64,000 nucleotides of DNA from the NCBI RefSeq assembly GCF_040183065.1, contig NC_091132.1, positions 157,206,102 through 157,270,101 of the forward strand. Direction: 5' to 3'. Of the stretch, positions 34,402 to 46,700 are shown one piece after another; the first letter of the stretch is position 1, and each line of letters starts with the position of its first letter. This DNA comes from Periplaneta americana. Its lineage: Eukaryota > Arthropoda > Insecta > Blattodea > Blattidae. Both the position numbers and the translations under genes were made by a program. The notes under the pieces were generated by a model. It was not told the origin of the DNA. It did not search any database and saw only the letters and a program-made list of their open reading frames with translations.

Positions 34402-34862
34402 ATGAGTATTACCATTAATCGAAGAGTAACGTACAAAGAATAGTAATTTACCATTGCTTTATCGTTTTTGGACATGAATGTCCTAGTTTGTGCGATTGCT
34501 TCCCAATTCGGATTTCAATGGTGTATAACTTCTGTTGTGGTTTATTTTTATGCCTTATACAACGTTAATATATAGTTTATTTTCTCACCTTCAAATTAAG
34601 TTAATTTTTCCATTGTTGCCATGCAGTGCAATATCTGTAGCTAAAAACCATCAAACTCCGCAATTATTTGCAAAGAATGTATGAAGTTACCAATATTTGC
34701 TGAACCAAATTCTTCATCAGATGCACGCAGTGAAAGTGCTTGAGCTGCGTGAAATTGCACAATGGCAGCAATTCTTTGAAGAATATTCAGCCAATATTTT
34801 TACGCGACTGAAAATATTTAAGCAGTTTTCTCTACACCCTTTCTACAATTTTCGCTCTAGAT
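33820..34862. other. Intron of copy A; (AT)n microsatellite
   Basis: Only an (AT)n run at 34361-34399 stands out. Confidence 0.7.
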
Positions 34863-35114
34863 GTTCTTGTAAGTTATATTACAACGCTTTATCAACATCT
34901 TAGGCCATTTAGCGTCTGAATGGGATGAAAACGATGATGCTGGTGAAACGTATCCGAGGTCCAACACCGAAAATTATCCAGCATTTGCTAATATTGGGTT
35001 AAGGGAAAATCCCGGAAAAATTCTCAACCAGGTAACTTGCTCCGACCGGGAATCGAACCCGGGCCATCTGGTTTCGGGTCCAGACGCGCTAACCGTTACT
35101 CCACAGGTGTGGAG
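34863..35114 (-). mobile_element. SINE-A with 11-bp target duplication
   Basis: TCGCTCTAGAT occurs at 34852-34862 and 35115-35125. The B box is in GGGTTCGATTCCCGG and the full head ends CCACAGGTGTGGA. It is inserted in the intron of zinc-finger copy A. Confidence 0.92.
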
Positions 35115-35125
35115 TCGCTCTAGAT

Positions 35126-36434
35126 AGAAGTGGAATTATGGCAGTTCCGTGTTGAGATGAGTTTTGGTGCTCACTAACACGCACATTTGCAGTCTTCCAT
35201 TCAATGAACCCGGAATTTGAGAAGTGAGGCTTGTTTTCACCGACTAGCCTACAAGACTCTCAAATAACCGCACCCCTGCTTTCGGAATACACTAGCCATT
35301 CTCGCGGCACTCATCGTCTGTAAATGTGTCTTTTTATATCGTTGTCTTTTCGTTTTGACATTTCGACTTTATATTATACTACTCTTCGATAATTCCTTTA
35401 CTATACTGCTTTGGCGAAACATTAGTTTCGGATAGCTTTGGATGTTATGGACGACGGTTCTTCAAAGTATGTTGTGGTTTTTGAGACCCAAAATTAAAAT
35501 ATGTACTAATGTTCGGCACTTTTACAAATTTCTCTTTATTTCTTTCAACTCGCTGTTTTCCTATTTTAAGAACCTGGCCCCACTTAATTTTCTTTTTTCA
35601 CTCATAGTAAATATCAAAACGGCCCGAAACAAAGAAAATATAATTCACTGATACCACACAACCTGCTACAGAACTATGCCGTGAAGGAAAAGAAAAATTG
35701 TTTATTATGAAAACTGTACAACACACATGAACTGTGAATGTACATCGTTACACTGCACAAATTCACCATTACTTAAGAATTAAATTAATGACTGCTACCA
35801 ACCGATTGGAAGTTTGGAACGTCGGCAGTTTTCAGTCCACAATAACACACGAAATACGAGTATAAAGTAATTGGAATACTTATACACGTTTGATTCATAC
35901 ATTTCCATACTGCTCTAATTAATATGGTTTAAATATTTTGATTAATTTTTTTAAGTAGTGGAGAATAATAAACAAAAGAACATGTGACACGAATGTCCTA
36001 ATTACCAATCACTTTGTCAAATCACTACATCAAGGTCCGTCGAAAACAGCAACATCTAGAGATCTTGCACTACACAACAATGCACAGACACCTCACCAGG
36101 TTTGAGCTAGCTGTAAGCATCTTTCGGAAACTGATTGAAGTCCAAAAGCTTTCCCTAGTTATTAGGCCTACATAGTGGAATACAACAATAATTTGGCATA
36201 TATAAAGCTATTTTTAAGAGCTTTTAAAATACCATTACACTACGTAAATCATCAATATTTATACAATGGAAAAAAAAAAATTGCACATGCAAAGCGCATC
36301 CCTATACTTACACGCACGCAATCTGTTGGTGGTAGTTCATAGATACAGCCATTCTGAAGCTGCTTCTAGCCAGTTAACGAAGGGATGTTTCAAACCCAAT
36401 GAACTCTCTACATAAACTCGCACACCACACTCAC
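35126..36434. other. Intron of copy A; no feature recognised
   Basis: A frame at 35442-35651 has no motif. The rest is AT-rich. Confidence 0.5.
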
Positions 36435-36517
36435 CATTCCGTGAAAATCTCGTTGTCCTCTGCTGTTCCTTCCACCCTTGGCTCCTCATTCACTGTGTCC
36501 AAGTCACTCTGCTCTTC
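36435..36517 (-). CDS. Linker exon of zinc-finger copy A, acceptor damaged
   Basis: The exon is 83 bp, phase 0 to phase 2. The peptide is EEQSDLDTVNEEPRVEGTAE then DNEIFTEW (the last codon completed by the finger exon). The donor GTGAGT is intact. The paralogous exon at 59385 is preceded by TCTTCTCAG, but here the sequence is GTGTTTG, so the AG is gone. The next in-frame AG lies six bases inside the exon and would drop EE; another four bases inside would break the frame. Together with the deletion in the finger exon this suggests copy A is losing function. Confidence 0.75.
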
Positions 36518-36687
36518 CAAACACAGAGCAAATAAAACAGAAAGATAGCACAATTTACATGAACAAACCTGAAACGATTCTGTATGCCACAGAAGTGCAT
36601 ATAAGTCGTATTAGGCCACTAGAAGTTTAGTTAACAGATGACTATTCCTAGGGCAGATATTTCATGGGGTAATTGTTTTCCTTATAG

Positions 36688-37112
36688 AACACCGTTTTTC
36701 AACCTTTAACTGTAAAACTCGTTTCAACACGTTACTCCAAGAAAGCCATCTTCCGTGTGATAAAGAGTGCTTTCATATAACGAAAATTTTGCTGAAAATA
36801 CGAGTTTGCAGTGTCCTTCCTTTAATAGAATTTACAACTTTGTATTGAACCATTACCACAGCGCCATGGTGGTAATGGCGAGAAGTACTAGAAATGATGC
36901 TTACCAAACATTTCATGTAATTGTTGCTCCATATATCATTCAATTTGGTCAAATTTTGGGTGGTATCCACTGATATTGAGTAAAATTATAATTATTTTCG
37001 ATCTTACAAGGATTTATATATTTCGAATGTGATTTACTACCAGTACGGCCAGGGTCGCTAAAGAAAGTCTCGACCAAAGGTGGGTCGCACTTTCATAAAG
37101 TTTGAGAACCAC
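36688..37112. mobile_element. hAT-like non-autonomous element (tentative)
   Basis: The left end is CACCGTTTTTCAACCTTT and the right, read inward, CAGTGGTTCTCAAACTTTAT. Such CAGTG-NTTCTCAACCTTT ends are common in hAT elements. The paralogous position in copy B (from 59641) has CAGCGTTTTCCACC, so the insertion may predate the gene duplication. The target duplication is not clear. Confidence 0.4.
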
Positions 37113-37128
37113 TGCTCTAAACTGTATT

Positions 37129-37960
37129 GAAAGTAAATGCACTTCACAGACAGAATAAGAGTAAATAAAATGAACAACAGTTTCATGCATGATGTTCCTG
37201 TTCGAATGCATCAGACTAATTTCCAAAATTTAGAATCCACTCTAAGAAAGTCCCATAATTTAACGTAAAGTTACAAAATATCTTTCCTCTATGGGCAACA
37301 TAATGTCCTACAAAGGATATACTACAAATACATAAATACTTAAAGTGTGAAAAAGGAATGAAGAAAGGTGATAATGTTTGTACCCACATCTAAAGTAAAT
37401 TCAGTTATTTGGAAAATGTAAAAAAGATTGAGAATTTTAGACAGAAACACGGGGAAAACAAACAGGAAGAATGTTCTTAAGCACGACACATCACCGAAGA
37501 AAACTGGAACTCTTTATGTCTAGTCATTTAAAAACTGACATATTGTGGTTTTTACTTTATGTTTCTCTACCCGTATTAATATTAAATGCACTTCACTATT
37601 AAAATAACAGTAAATTAAACAAACAATTGATTTCATGTATGCTGTAGCTGTCAGTATGTATCAGGAGAGTAAGGAAAATTTAGAAGCTATTCTGTAATTC
37701 ACTCAAAATAAGCTCCATAATTTATCTTAAATTGTCAAAATATTTTTCCTCTAAGGGCAACATAACGTTCTGCAAAGGACATACTGGAAATCATAAATGC
37801 TTAAAAACAATGGGTGAAAAACAAATGAAGACAAGTGATAATGTTTGTACCTACATCTAAAGCAAAATCAATTATTTGAAAACTGTAAAAGGTATTGAGA
37901 TTTTTTGGCAAAGACACAGAGAAAACAAGAACATCGCTTGTTCTCAAGTATGACATACAG
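37129..37960. repeat. Diverged tandem duplication, period about 447 bp
   Basis: Paired words run through both units in order: AAATGCACTTCAC at 37136 and 37586, GGGCAACATAA at 37292 and 37755, and GTGATAATGTTTGTACC at 37366 and 37838. A related single unit is at 46290-46480. It lies in the first intron of copy A. Confidence 0.75.
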
Positions 37961-38091
37961 TGACAGAGTTTTGTTTAGCTGCGTGGTTTTCATTTAGCAG
38001 TCGCCCGCCGCTAGGAGCTTACCTGCGGCCAAGCGACCACCAGGTCACTCGGCACTGAAACATTTAATATAGGAATTTGTACCTACTCAGC

Positions 38092-38560
38092 TCAAAGTAG
38101 GTATTGAAAAAAGTCCCCCACCAACTGCTACACACTGTTGGCACCTTCTTATGATATTGTTAATTACTTTGGGAATTCTGCTTAACTGATTGATTCGATT
38201 TCAGCTCTTATATAGTTTTTAAGCAAATTTATTGTATGCGAGTTTTTCATATCAACCTTATTTTTGCGGGGTGTGATCTAATCTATGTTCTACCCCGTCT
38301 AATATTTCTTCTGTAAGAATATGTCTCCTCCGTATTTTATTATCATTTACTGAACCTGACTGTCTGAATTTTTTGGCTAACCTTCTTGTAGTGGCATTAG
38401 GCACGGGTCTATTTGGAAATTTGTTATGGAAGTTCTGTCGTGTTCTCGAACAAGATTTTCTATATTTTATGTACGTAGTAAACATATGCACACGTTCACG
38501 CAATGAAAATCGCATTGCAACAACGCCGAACACACACACATGCAACACAACACGACTCAT
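38092..38560 (-). pseudogene. DUF4817/Tc1-mariner-type transposase relic, internally deleted
   Basis: From 38560 the frame reads MRFSLRERVHMFTTYIKY, FPNRPVPNATTRRLAKKF and RQSGSVNDNK, the N-terminal helix-turn-helix of this transposase type. At about 38258 it jumps to the extreme C-terminal part (LLKNYIRAEIESIS, then after a shift VINNIIRRCQQCVAVGGG and a stop near 38092). The whole DDE catalytic core is missing. Terminal repeats were not located. It lies in an intron of zinc-finger copy A, in the same orientation. Confidence 0.75.
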
Positions 38561-38956
38561 TCAACCTTCACGCACGAGTGCAGATGATAAACTAATTCGC
38601 AACTGTTACTCTATGGCGCGGCGTTCGTTAGTGGAAGCAGGCGGGAAACACACTAACTGCGCGGGCAATAAAACCCCGCGGCGTAACAAAACAGTGTGAC
38701 AGTATTTTCAAACACACTGTGAGAATGTGTTTCTTGGCAACCATTAAGAGTGTGAGTGTAACAAGAAATTTCGATCTCATATTTAAACATAAAACGAGAT
38801 AACGGATCAACATTAGAGTGATGAGATTTTGTTGTCTCTGTCACAGAGTGAAAGGTATTGCATGTACTTTTGTAAAGAGGCAATATCAGTTTTTATCAAA
38901 ATACAAGATAAACACTGGAAGAAGTACAAAAAGTGCATTCCTTGTGTTCCACTCAC

Positions 38957-39094
38957 CTCTGGTTCTCGTTTGACCACAGGGAACGAAATTGGCACCGGAT
39001 CTTCTTCAACTTTTATGTCAGATATGAGATCAGAGCTCTGGTCCTCATATTCCTCCTTTATACCAGTCACACGCGGATCCAAGAAATTCCGTTC
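38957..39094 (-). CDS. Zinc-finger copy A, type-2 acidic module exon
   Basis: It is 138 bp, phase 0 both ends. The acceptor is TTGTACTGCAG before 39094 and the donor GTGAGTGG follows 38957. The peptide begins ERNFLDPRVTGIKEE and ends FPVVKREPE. It carries three psi-K-x-E sites (IKEE, IKVE, VKRE) in a strongly acidic context, as in regulatory regions of transcription factors. It joins in frame to the EEQSDL linker exon. Flanking introns are duplicated with the exon at 46540, 61800 and 62990. The start-codon exon was not found between here and 46.7 kb. Confidence 0.8.
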
Positions 39095-39100
39095 CTGCAG

Positions 39101-40119
39101 TACAATCAAACGTCTTAAATGACCAATTTATTACAGGGTGTTAGAAGACGACTTCTAACGTTACAAGCTGCTCTCTGTGTGTTTTATGCCATAGCTAGAC
39201 TACAACCCGCAACATTATGATGAATAAGGATAGGATTCATATGCAAAAGCAAATTTTGTCATGCAAAAACAATATTATACGTTATAAACTAGGATTTCCA
39301 GACATACTGGACAAAAATACGGGACAAGTATGCGCACCCATCAAATATGTCAATCTTTCAAAGTGTGTGTGTAGTAACTTTTACTACACAAACACTTTAC
39401 TAACTAAGAGTAAGTAAGCAAATAGTAAACAAAATTGTGACGGAGCATATTTGCATTAAGATTAAGCTTCTTTATGTAAGTTGCCTTCAAATTGCTTTTA
39501 CTAAGTTATTGTAGAAATAGCTACAAAATACTCTACTCACGTGATAATAATCTTAGAAATCAAACCGCCTTATCCTTCAACATTTCTCTGAAGAATTAAT
39601 TTCACTTAACAATTGTTTATTTTGAAGAATCACATCACGAAAAGCAAAACAATCCTCACTGTAGAATGATTTTACAATAAGCATTGATTTTACTGTTTTT
39701 AGGAACTATTTTTCTCATCAGTCCATAGAGCGTTCAAGCGAGAAAATAATCTTCCGACACACGAATTTGTTCCAGGGATACACATAATGAACTCCATTAC
39801 CCTCTTCAGATTTGAGAGTTCTCCTTCAGTACTTTGGTGTTGCCACCTTGAGAAATTAATAACTCGCAATAATTGTTTCATAATAGCCCATCTGCAATGC
39901 AATGATGAAGTGTGATATTTGTCATTTGTAATATACAATAGACACTTTTTCTTAGTTTAGAACTCTAAAATACGAGACGGAAAGCTGCCCCCATGACTTT
40001 TCTAGGGACAACGGGACGCAATAGTAAAAAACGGGACGATCCCGTATTTTGCGGGACGTTCATTCATTCATTTATTTTATTCCATAGATCTTACATGAGC
40101 AATGAAGCTTTAAGATGTG
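39101..40119. other. Upstream intron, duplicated flank
   Basis: 39130-39300 is similar to 62190-62330 and 63285-63440 (ACTTCTAAC, ATGATGAATA, CATATGCAAA words), so the duplication unit extends upstream of the exon. No gene. Confidence 0.6.
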
Positions 40120-40350
40120 GAACAAGTCAAAATTTTACAATATTACAATTACAATTTTTACAAATTTATACAGTTCTACAATTTAGTAATTTGCTACAAT
40201 TTTTACAATTTTGTGCAATTTTTTTACAATATTTTGCCGAGATGTAGTGAGATGAGGTGAGGTCCGAGGATTCGCCAAAATATTACCCGGCATTTGCCTT
40301 TTGGTTGGGGAAAACCCCGGAAAAACCCAACGAGGTAATCAAATCAAAGG
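40120..40350 (-). repeat. TACAATTT-rich stretch and truncated SINE, family D
   Basis: 40120-40230 is a degenerate array of TTACAATTT-like words. 40246-40345 has the family D body on the minus strand (CCGAGGATTCGCC, GGGGAAAACCCCGG, CGAGGTAATC) without the tRNA head; the fuller copy is at 57201-57370. Confidence 0.6.
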
Positions 40351-41777
40351 GGTCTGGGAACCCTATTATAAATGTGTGATGATGAACACGAAATATTAAC
40401 CCTATAAATTTTTTGCTTAATTCTATCATTCCTGCATATAAAATATTACTGTGCATATGTTGTAGCATGTTTTCAAGTTCGAGTTGTATTAACCCCAAAA
40501 TTTGCATAGGTTTGTAAAAGAAGTAACAAGATTCTGGATTGTTTTGTTGTCACCACGTCATAATTAATATCTTTTCGTTGACTCTACTGCATGGCTAGAA
40601 ATCCCTTGTGTATCAAGTGAAGCTGTTGGAAAACTAAAAGCTCCAATTCGTGCTTTACTTCCATTGAACTACTTAGCAAATTCTTTTCGCAATCCCTACC
40701 TTGATATTTACAGCGAAACTGACATGATCGCCTTAATCTGGGTTTACAGACCTCAAGTTCCATAATATCCCAAAATGTTCAGTAGAGCATACTCTATTTG
40801 TTGTTTAATTCTTGCAATCTGTTACTCAATCCCCCAGTACATGGAGACACCCTAATTTACAACTTGCTTTGGTTTTCCTACCAATTTAGATCTAGAATAT
40901 TTAATTTTTCCGATTTTGCATAAAGTTTAGATTTTCGTACATTAATATTGATTTCTATACAGTTTATCTTCGTAAACTATGCTGTATGCTCTTTTATTTT
41001 CCTAACTGTTGTTGTGTACGAGTTTAGGATAATCATTTCTTTCTTTCCTCATTGAATATCGCTGAATCAATCCATTTCTGTAGTTTATAAATCAAACTGT
41101 GGTGAACAAAGCTGGAGGCGAAATGTCCCGATTGTGGTGGCTTCTTTCATTACGAGAAGGGTATCAACATTCATATCAGTGATTCACACCCTGATATACA
41201 CTGGACGAAGACAGCAGGTAAGTACTGCAACTCTTCATAGAATTATTGCTCACTGAACTACGCCATGATTTCAGCGCGAGATTTGAGATTTTCGAAAGTT
41301 TCGAAACCCATTTCGAGTAGTCGAAATTCCCTAGTCAGTAACGGCAGCAGATGTAACTGGGTTGTCAATTTTTGGCCTTGAGATTAGAAATCTCAAAAAT
41401 GAACTTTTTGATCTCCAGCAGGTTCAGAACTAGAAGGTGTTTTTCAAGAGAAACAAAAAACAAATTCAGTATTAATAGTTTTGGAATACAGTTCTAGAAA
41501 AAATAGTTCCAAAACTTGGTATCGTGTGCATATAAAATGTTGTGTCTTTTTGGGTCAACGTATATTTGTGAATTGACTTTCAGCAAGATAAAGTTCATCA
41601 ATGATAAACATGGATCTTGTCTGACCAATGTGAACTTGGAAACCTGCTGATGATATCTGTCACCAAATCAACCAGGTCGTATTGACAAAATTGTACAGGA
41701 GAGTAGCAAAGTTTGACCTTCAACTTCACAGCAGTAATCTACATAACTGTACGTTATCTCAAAATTATGTAGTAGTA

Positions 41778-41778
<1 letters not shown>
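40351..41778. other. No gene seen
   Basis: 40430-40640 is similar to 62370-62460 and 63760-63980 (CATTCCTGCATATAA, AAATCCCTTGTGTAT), further evidence for the duplicated unit. No coding motif. Confidence 0.5.
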
Positions 41779-41826
<48 letters not shown>

Positions 41827-42125
41827 TGATGATGATAATAATAATAATAACAATAATAATAATATATGGTGTGTGGATAAGCTTCAGGGCTTCTACCGCG
41901 TTGTCTTGGTGTTGGTGGCTGACGTTTTGACCGCTGTGTTGTGATCATCTTCAGAGCAGTTGTTGGATAAGGAAATAGTCTGCGAGCTCGTATATATATA
42001 GTAGTCTCCATGGGGGGAGTACTTGCGGTGATAGGTCGTAGGTTGTCCTTCTGGCATCTCATTTGTCCTATGTTGTCCAATCCGGTTGAGGTCTGTATGA
42101 AGGGGAGTATTCATATTAAACACTA
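41779..42125 (-). mobile_element. Penelope-like fragment with hammerhead-like motif (copy a) next to (AAT)n
   Basis: (AAT)n with ATG and AAC variants spans 41779-41860. On the minus strand a fragment runs from about 42125 down to 41868. It contains CTGAAGA (41954-41948), a GATC/GGTC stem and a GTC triplet, but GAAA has become AAAA, which would inactivate a hammerhead core. Translated, the family gives SEDDHNTAVKTSATNTKTTR, a phrase repeated in the other copies. The assignment to Penelope-like elements is from that style. Confidence 0.5.
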
Positions 42126-42185
42126 GCCCTCATAAGGTCCGAGAGAGTGACCTTGATACCGTGCCCGATGTCCGAATGAAGGGGG

Positions 42186-42330
42186 GGGGGGCGCCGCGTA
42201 CATGTGGCGACCTGGTTTCTCGTTCCTAAGTATAAGTCGTAGGTTCTCCTTCTGGCATCTCATTGGTCCTACGTTGTCCAATCCGGTTGAGGTCTGATCA
42301 CATTCCGTCCCCTCCAATATGTGGTATAGT
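42186..42330 (-). mobile_element. Second Penelope-like fragment in tandem
   Basis: Minus strand holds CCAATGAGATGCCAGAAGGA and GAACCTACGACTTATAC followed by TTAGGAACGAGAAACCAGG. It is the intact form of the site interrupted by the MITE at 47043-47323. A run of ten G precedes it. Confidence 0.5.
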
Positions 42331-42618
42331 CGGAGGCACCGATTTTGGCAAGTGACCTCGATGACATTTCCAGTAGGCGAGCCAATATTGTTTGTGTAAG
42401 CTGCGAGAATGAGATGCGATAACATTCTGAGTCGTTCATATTTTCATAACAGCAGCTCATATCAATTATCCTTATTATGAAACACACCACGGTACAGTCC
42501 TAATCAAAGAATACCTTTAATAAATGTAAATGACTTCCGTTCGCAATGATTTTACAATACGTCTCCCACATTTTCTAAATTAAATTAATTCTTAATTAAA
42601 AGGAAAAAGCACTGCATT

Positions 42619-42673
<55 letters not shown>

Positions 42674-43940
42674 CCTACCCTTATCAGATCATTATACAAG
42701 ATTAGTCCAGTAATAATCTAGGGCTCGTCTACTGGTGGTGCGACAATTCAAGTTAATAAAATTACGATTCTTCTTAAGAATCAAAATATAATTTGGTTAA
42801 TTGGGTAAAATTGCATGCTGCGGAAGTTAGATTTAAATAAGAGTATAATAAATAGGATTGTAATGGATATTACAAGGGCAATAATTTCTTCACACGCACA
42901 TTGTGAATAAAACAGAGAAGAAAGCATTTTAAAATATTCGAAATCGTACAAAATATCGGCGAAACCAATTTTCCCTGCACAAATTGCACCAATTGAAAAA
43001 TATAATTACCATTCACAATAAATACTGTATTTTATAGATTCTAAAAAGTTGTTTATTAATCTAGAGGTATTGGCTGATGACTATACTAAATTCCAGCACA
43101 ACATTCATTCAGAATATGTAGAAATTACACTTTGGATTTTACTAAATGTATAGGCCTACTATCAAAAGGTGTTACATACCCCCTTAAATACTGTACATGT
43201 GTTACCTGTGCGATATCCGATGTTTAATTTGTTTTTAAATATAATTCATAGTACTAAAACTGCCATATTGACTTCGCACAAATTGTATTATTCGTAATTT
43301 TCGTCTCGAAAACTCCTAAGATATCTAATTTAATTTTTCACCCATTTTTGTCCCTCTCCACCACTTTAGGGACAAAGTCGGACTAAATAATACCTTATTC
43401 GTATTCTGTGATCGCAAAGATCCCCAGATATCGACTTTCACCGAGATCGAATGACATGAGATTTCTCCTCCCTTCTGCCTTTTCATCAGTACCTTACGAT
43501 ATGGTATTTAAAAAATCTAAGAATGTTTAACCAATATTGTAGAGAGTAACCTTCATTTTAAATTTTACGTCTCTAGTTAAAAATAGTTTAGTGAATTTTT
43601 AAAATCGTCGACTTCTTTCTCTCTCCTCTCTGCTCGGAAGTAAAAAAAAAAAAAAAGAAAAAAAAAAAACTGAAGTTATTTCAAGGGAGTAGCCTACATG
43701 AATTTGAATTTTTTTACTTTCCTTATACATTTTAGAAACAATTCTGAGAGATGAGATGAATAGTCTAACCCAATTTTATGAGTGAATCTCTGTTTTAAAT
43801 TTAAAGGCTGCATGTCTGCTGGTTAAAAAAAAATAAATCGGTATAATTATTTTGATCATTACTGCCTCCCATTTTCCATCCCTTAATGTTCGTATTTCGT
43901 AAAACTCAGTCTTATCTATTGACTAAGGATTAAAATATTT

Positions 43941-44003
<63 letters not shown>

Positions 44004-44009
44004 AAACAG
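42331..44009. other. No gene seen; two (AT)n microsatellites
   Basis: (AT)n runs at 42625-42671 and 43943-43994; A-rich run at 43640-43670. Confidence 0.6.
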
Positions 44010-44413
44010 ATTATATTTCCATTTAGTACAATATTCTGGTCACGAGACATAATAATATACTTTGTCTTTCGGGATTTACTACCAAACCTATCGCTTTATT
44101 TGCTTCAAGTAAAATTTCCGTGTTTTCCCTAATCGTTTGTGGAGTTTTTCCTAACATATTCACGTCATTCGCATAGACAAAAAGCTGATGTAACCCGTTC
44201 AATTCCAAACCCTCTCTGTTATCCTGAACTTTCCTAAAGGCATATTCTAGAGCGTCGTTAAAAAGTAAAGGTGATAGTGCATTTCCTTGCTTTAGCCCGC
44301 AGTGAATTGGAAAAGCATCAGATAGAAACTGGCCTATAAGTACTCTGCTGTAAGTTTCACTGAGACACATTTTAATTAATCGAACAAGTTTCTTGGGAAT
44401 ACCAAAGCCACAT
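44010..44413 (-). pseudogene. RTE-like LINE fragment, RT core only
   Basis: The frame 44023-44370 includes [31 protein letters not shown] and YANDVNMLG. The catalytic YADD is mutated to YAND, losing the first aspartate of the pair. It ends at a frameshift within the NPEKTK region and abuts an (AT)n tract. There is no 3' tail. Confidence 0.85.
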
Positions 44414-44824
44414 ATAGACTACTGTAATATTTGTTTAGTTTTTGGAGGTGACTGTCCAGAGTGCACAAATACTCGGGGGGGCGTGCATGTTTACTCTTAT
44501 GTCCTACCCATTCCACTGCGACAGAGATAACAGCCGATCTTGCAGCGGAGAGGAACTCGCTCTCCAGTTCACATTAAGAAAATCCATCTGCCAAAATCCC
44601 TGGCGCGACCTATACCTAAGAGGTTACGTCCATTTTCGGCTTTTCCCCTTCAAAATTTTCTAGAACTCCTTCAGTGGAGCAGCGTAAACCGGAGTGAGAC
44701 TAGTGGCCAACAGGCTTGGAGTTCACATATTTAGTTTCTTACAGCCCCCAACCCCTTGCAAGGACGCGTTTTGCGTACCTTTTAAATTTGTCCTGCCAAT
44801 TCTCCTCTCTTTTTCGATTTTTTC

Positions 44825-44972
44825 GATATTTCCTTACCCAACAACTGCTCTGAAGATGACCACAACACAGCGGTCGAAACGTCAGCCACCAACACAAAGA
44901 CAACGCGGTAGAAGCCCTGAAGCTTATCCACACACCATGTACACCAGCCGCGGAAGCCAACGCGAACAATAA
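44825..44972 (+). ncRNA. Hammerhead-ribozyme-like motif (copy b) in a Penelope-like or retrozyme-like fragment
   Basis: Elements occur in hammerhead order: CTGAAGA (44850-44856), a stem GACC/GGTC (44858-44861 with 44872-44875), GAAA (44876-44879), then C and the cleavage-type triplet GTC (44881-44883). Stem I can form from GCT (44847-44849) with AGC (44884-44886). One U (44857) lies between CTGAAGA and the stem, which departs from the canonical core, and helix III would be two base pairs, as in types that act as dimers. Sister copies are at 41921-41954 and 62620-62653. The motif is seen; activity is inferred. Confidence 0.4.
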
Positions 44973-45207
44973 CAATATATGCCTAAAACAGATAACTATT
45001 AATATAAAATCAATGACAGTAATCAGTAATGAATGTGTTTATCCATAAATGTAATAAGGCTGCGTGTTATCCAGTTTGGATACTGTGAAATTTGGCGTGG
45101 CTCTCCGACAGAGGTTGTTTCTCTTGTAATTTCTAGAGAGTACCAATTCTCTAGATGGACAATGGCTATAAGTAATCAGGATAACTCCTGAGTGTTTTAT
45201 AGTTCGT

Positions 45208-45385
45208 TATTTTACCACGCTTTATCAACATCTAAAGTTATTTAGCGTATAAATGAGATGAAGTTGATAATGTCGGTGAAAGGAGTCCGAGATCCAGCAC
45301 CGAAAGTTACACAGCATTTGCTCATATTGGGGGGGGTTGAAGGAAACCTAAAAAAAAAAAATTATCCTGGTAACTAGTCCCATGC
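45208..45385 (-). mobile_element. SINE-A, truncated
   Basis: The 3' body (TTATCAACATCTAAAG, GAGATCCAGCACCGAAAG) is present. The copy breaks in a G and A run near 45340 and lacks the tRNA head. Confidence 0.75.
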
Positions 45386-46700
45386 AGCCATAAAGATGGT
45401 GCTTTTAGTGAATATTTAATAATAACAAAAATAAAAAAAAATGCTGATAAATTAATATTGCATTATTATCGATATACATATCTGATGTCAGTAGAAAATT
45501 GCGTGAGTCATCTATTTGTTATATTTTGTACTTATTGATACCTGATAATGTTACGAAATTAAAGTACCCTGTACGAGACATAGCCTACTTAGGACTACTG
45601 TCGGTGACTCAGGAGAAGACAGAGCGGACTGAGGAGGAAGGGATGTGAACAGATAAAGTACGCCAAAACGAGCAATATTTGTACTGCAGTAAGCGGAAAC
45701 ATTAGGTCTCTTTCTGTTCAACTTAGCTTTAATTTCCAAACGCATTGTTAATCATGTTTCCTGTACCAGTAATAACATGGCTACTGGGATGCTTATCTGA
45801 GCGATGTTTATAATAATCAACAGCGATAGTCAAAAAGGTCACATTCTTTCCGCTCGTCTTCTTCTGAGTAACGGACAGTACCTGGTTAACTGAAGTATCA
45901 ACAATAATTGGTCTAGCTAATTATTCACTAAGCAATAACAAAACTTTATTTTAAAATACATGGGTACTACTTAATTATTTGTAATAAGTGCAGCAAAGTG
46001 CACGGGTATGGCTACGCATTAATAAAATTAAAATGACGTCCAAATGAATGTAATTATACGTAAATAGAAATGTAATCACAACAGTTCACGAACTACTGAT
46101 ATACCCAAATATCATACACATCCGATATTACATAGATTTTAAAGCGTGTATAAATAAACTTAACATTTTAACAACTCGGAACACATCTTCATCGATAGTT
46201 TCTATCAGTATGATTCAGAACTGAGAAATGCAGTAAGAGTTGTTATATTTCGGTTTGATACCCTAAATCTTTATGAAGCAATTGCGCTAAGATGTGCAAG
46301 TAGACCTAAAACAAAATTAATCATTTGAAACCGTAAAAGACCGCACAGATTGAGAATTTTAGACAAAAATACAGAGATAACAAAAGAAAATCGAGTCCAT
46401 AAGTATAACAACACATTATCAACTACACTGTGAAAACGTGTAGCTTGGCAACATAACAAGTAAGTGTAACTAGAAAATTTCGTTTTCAAACTTGAAACAT
46501 GAAACCAAGTAACAATTCAACAATAGATTTCTCTGCAACATGATAGAACTTGCAATAGTAAATATTGATGATATATATTCTATCTGTATCATAGAGTGCA
46601 AGGCACTTCAAATACTGTTGTAAAGAGGTAATGTCCTTAGAATCAAAATATAAGGTAAATACTTGAAGAACAAGCAGTGCATTCCTTATGCTTTACTCAC
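45386..46700. other. No gene seen; relic of the zinc-finger intron at 46290-46700
   Basis: 46290-46480 resembles the 37-kb tandem units, and 46540-46700 resembles the intron next to the 38957 exon. The rest is unremarkable AT-rich sequence. Confidence 0.6.
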
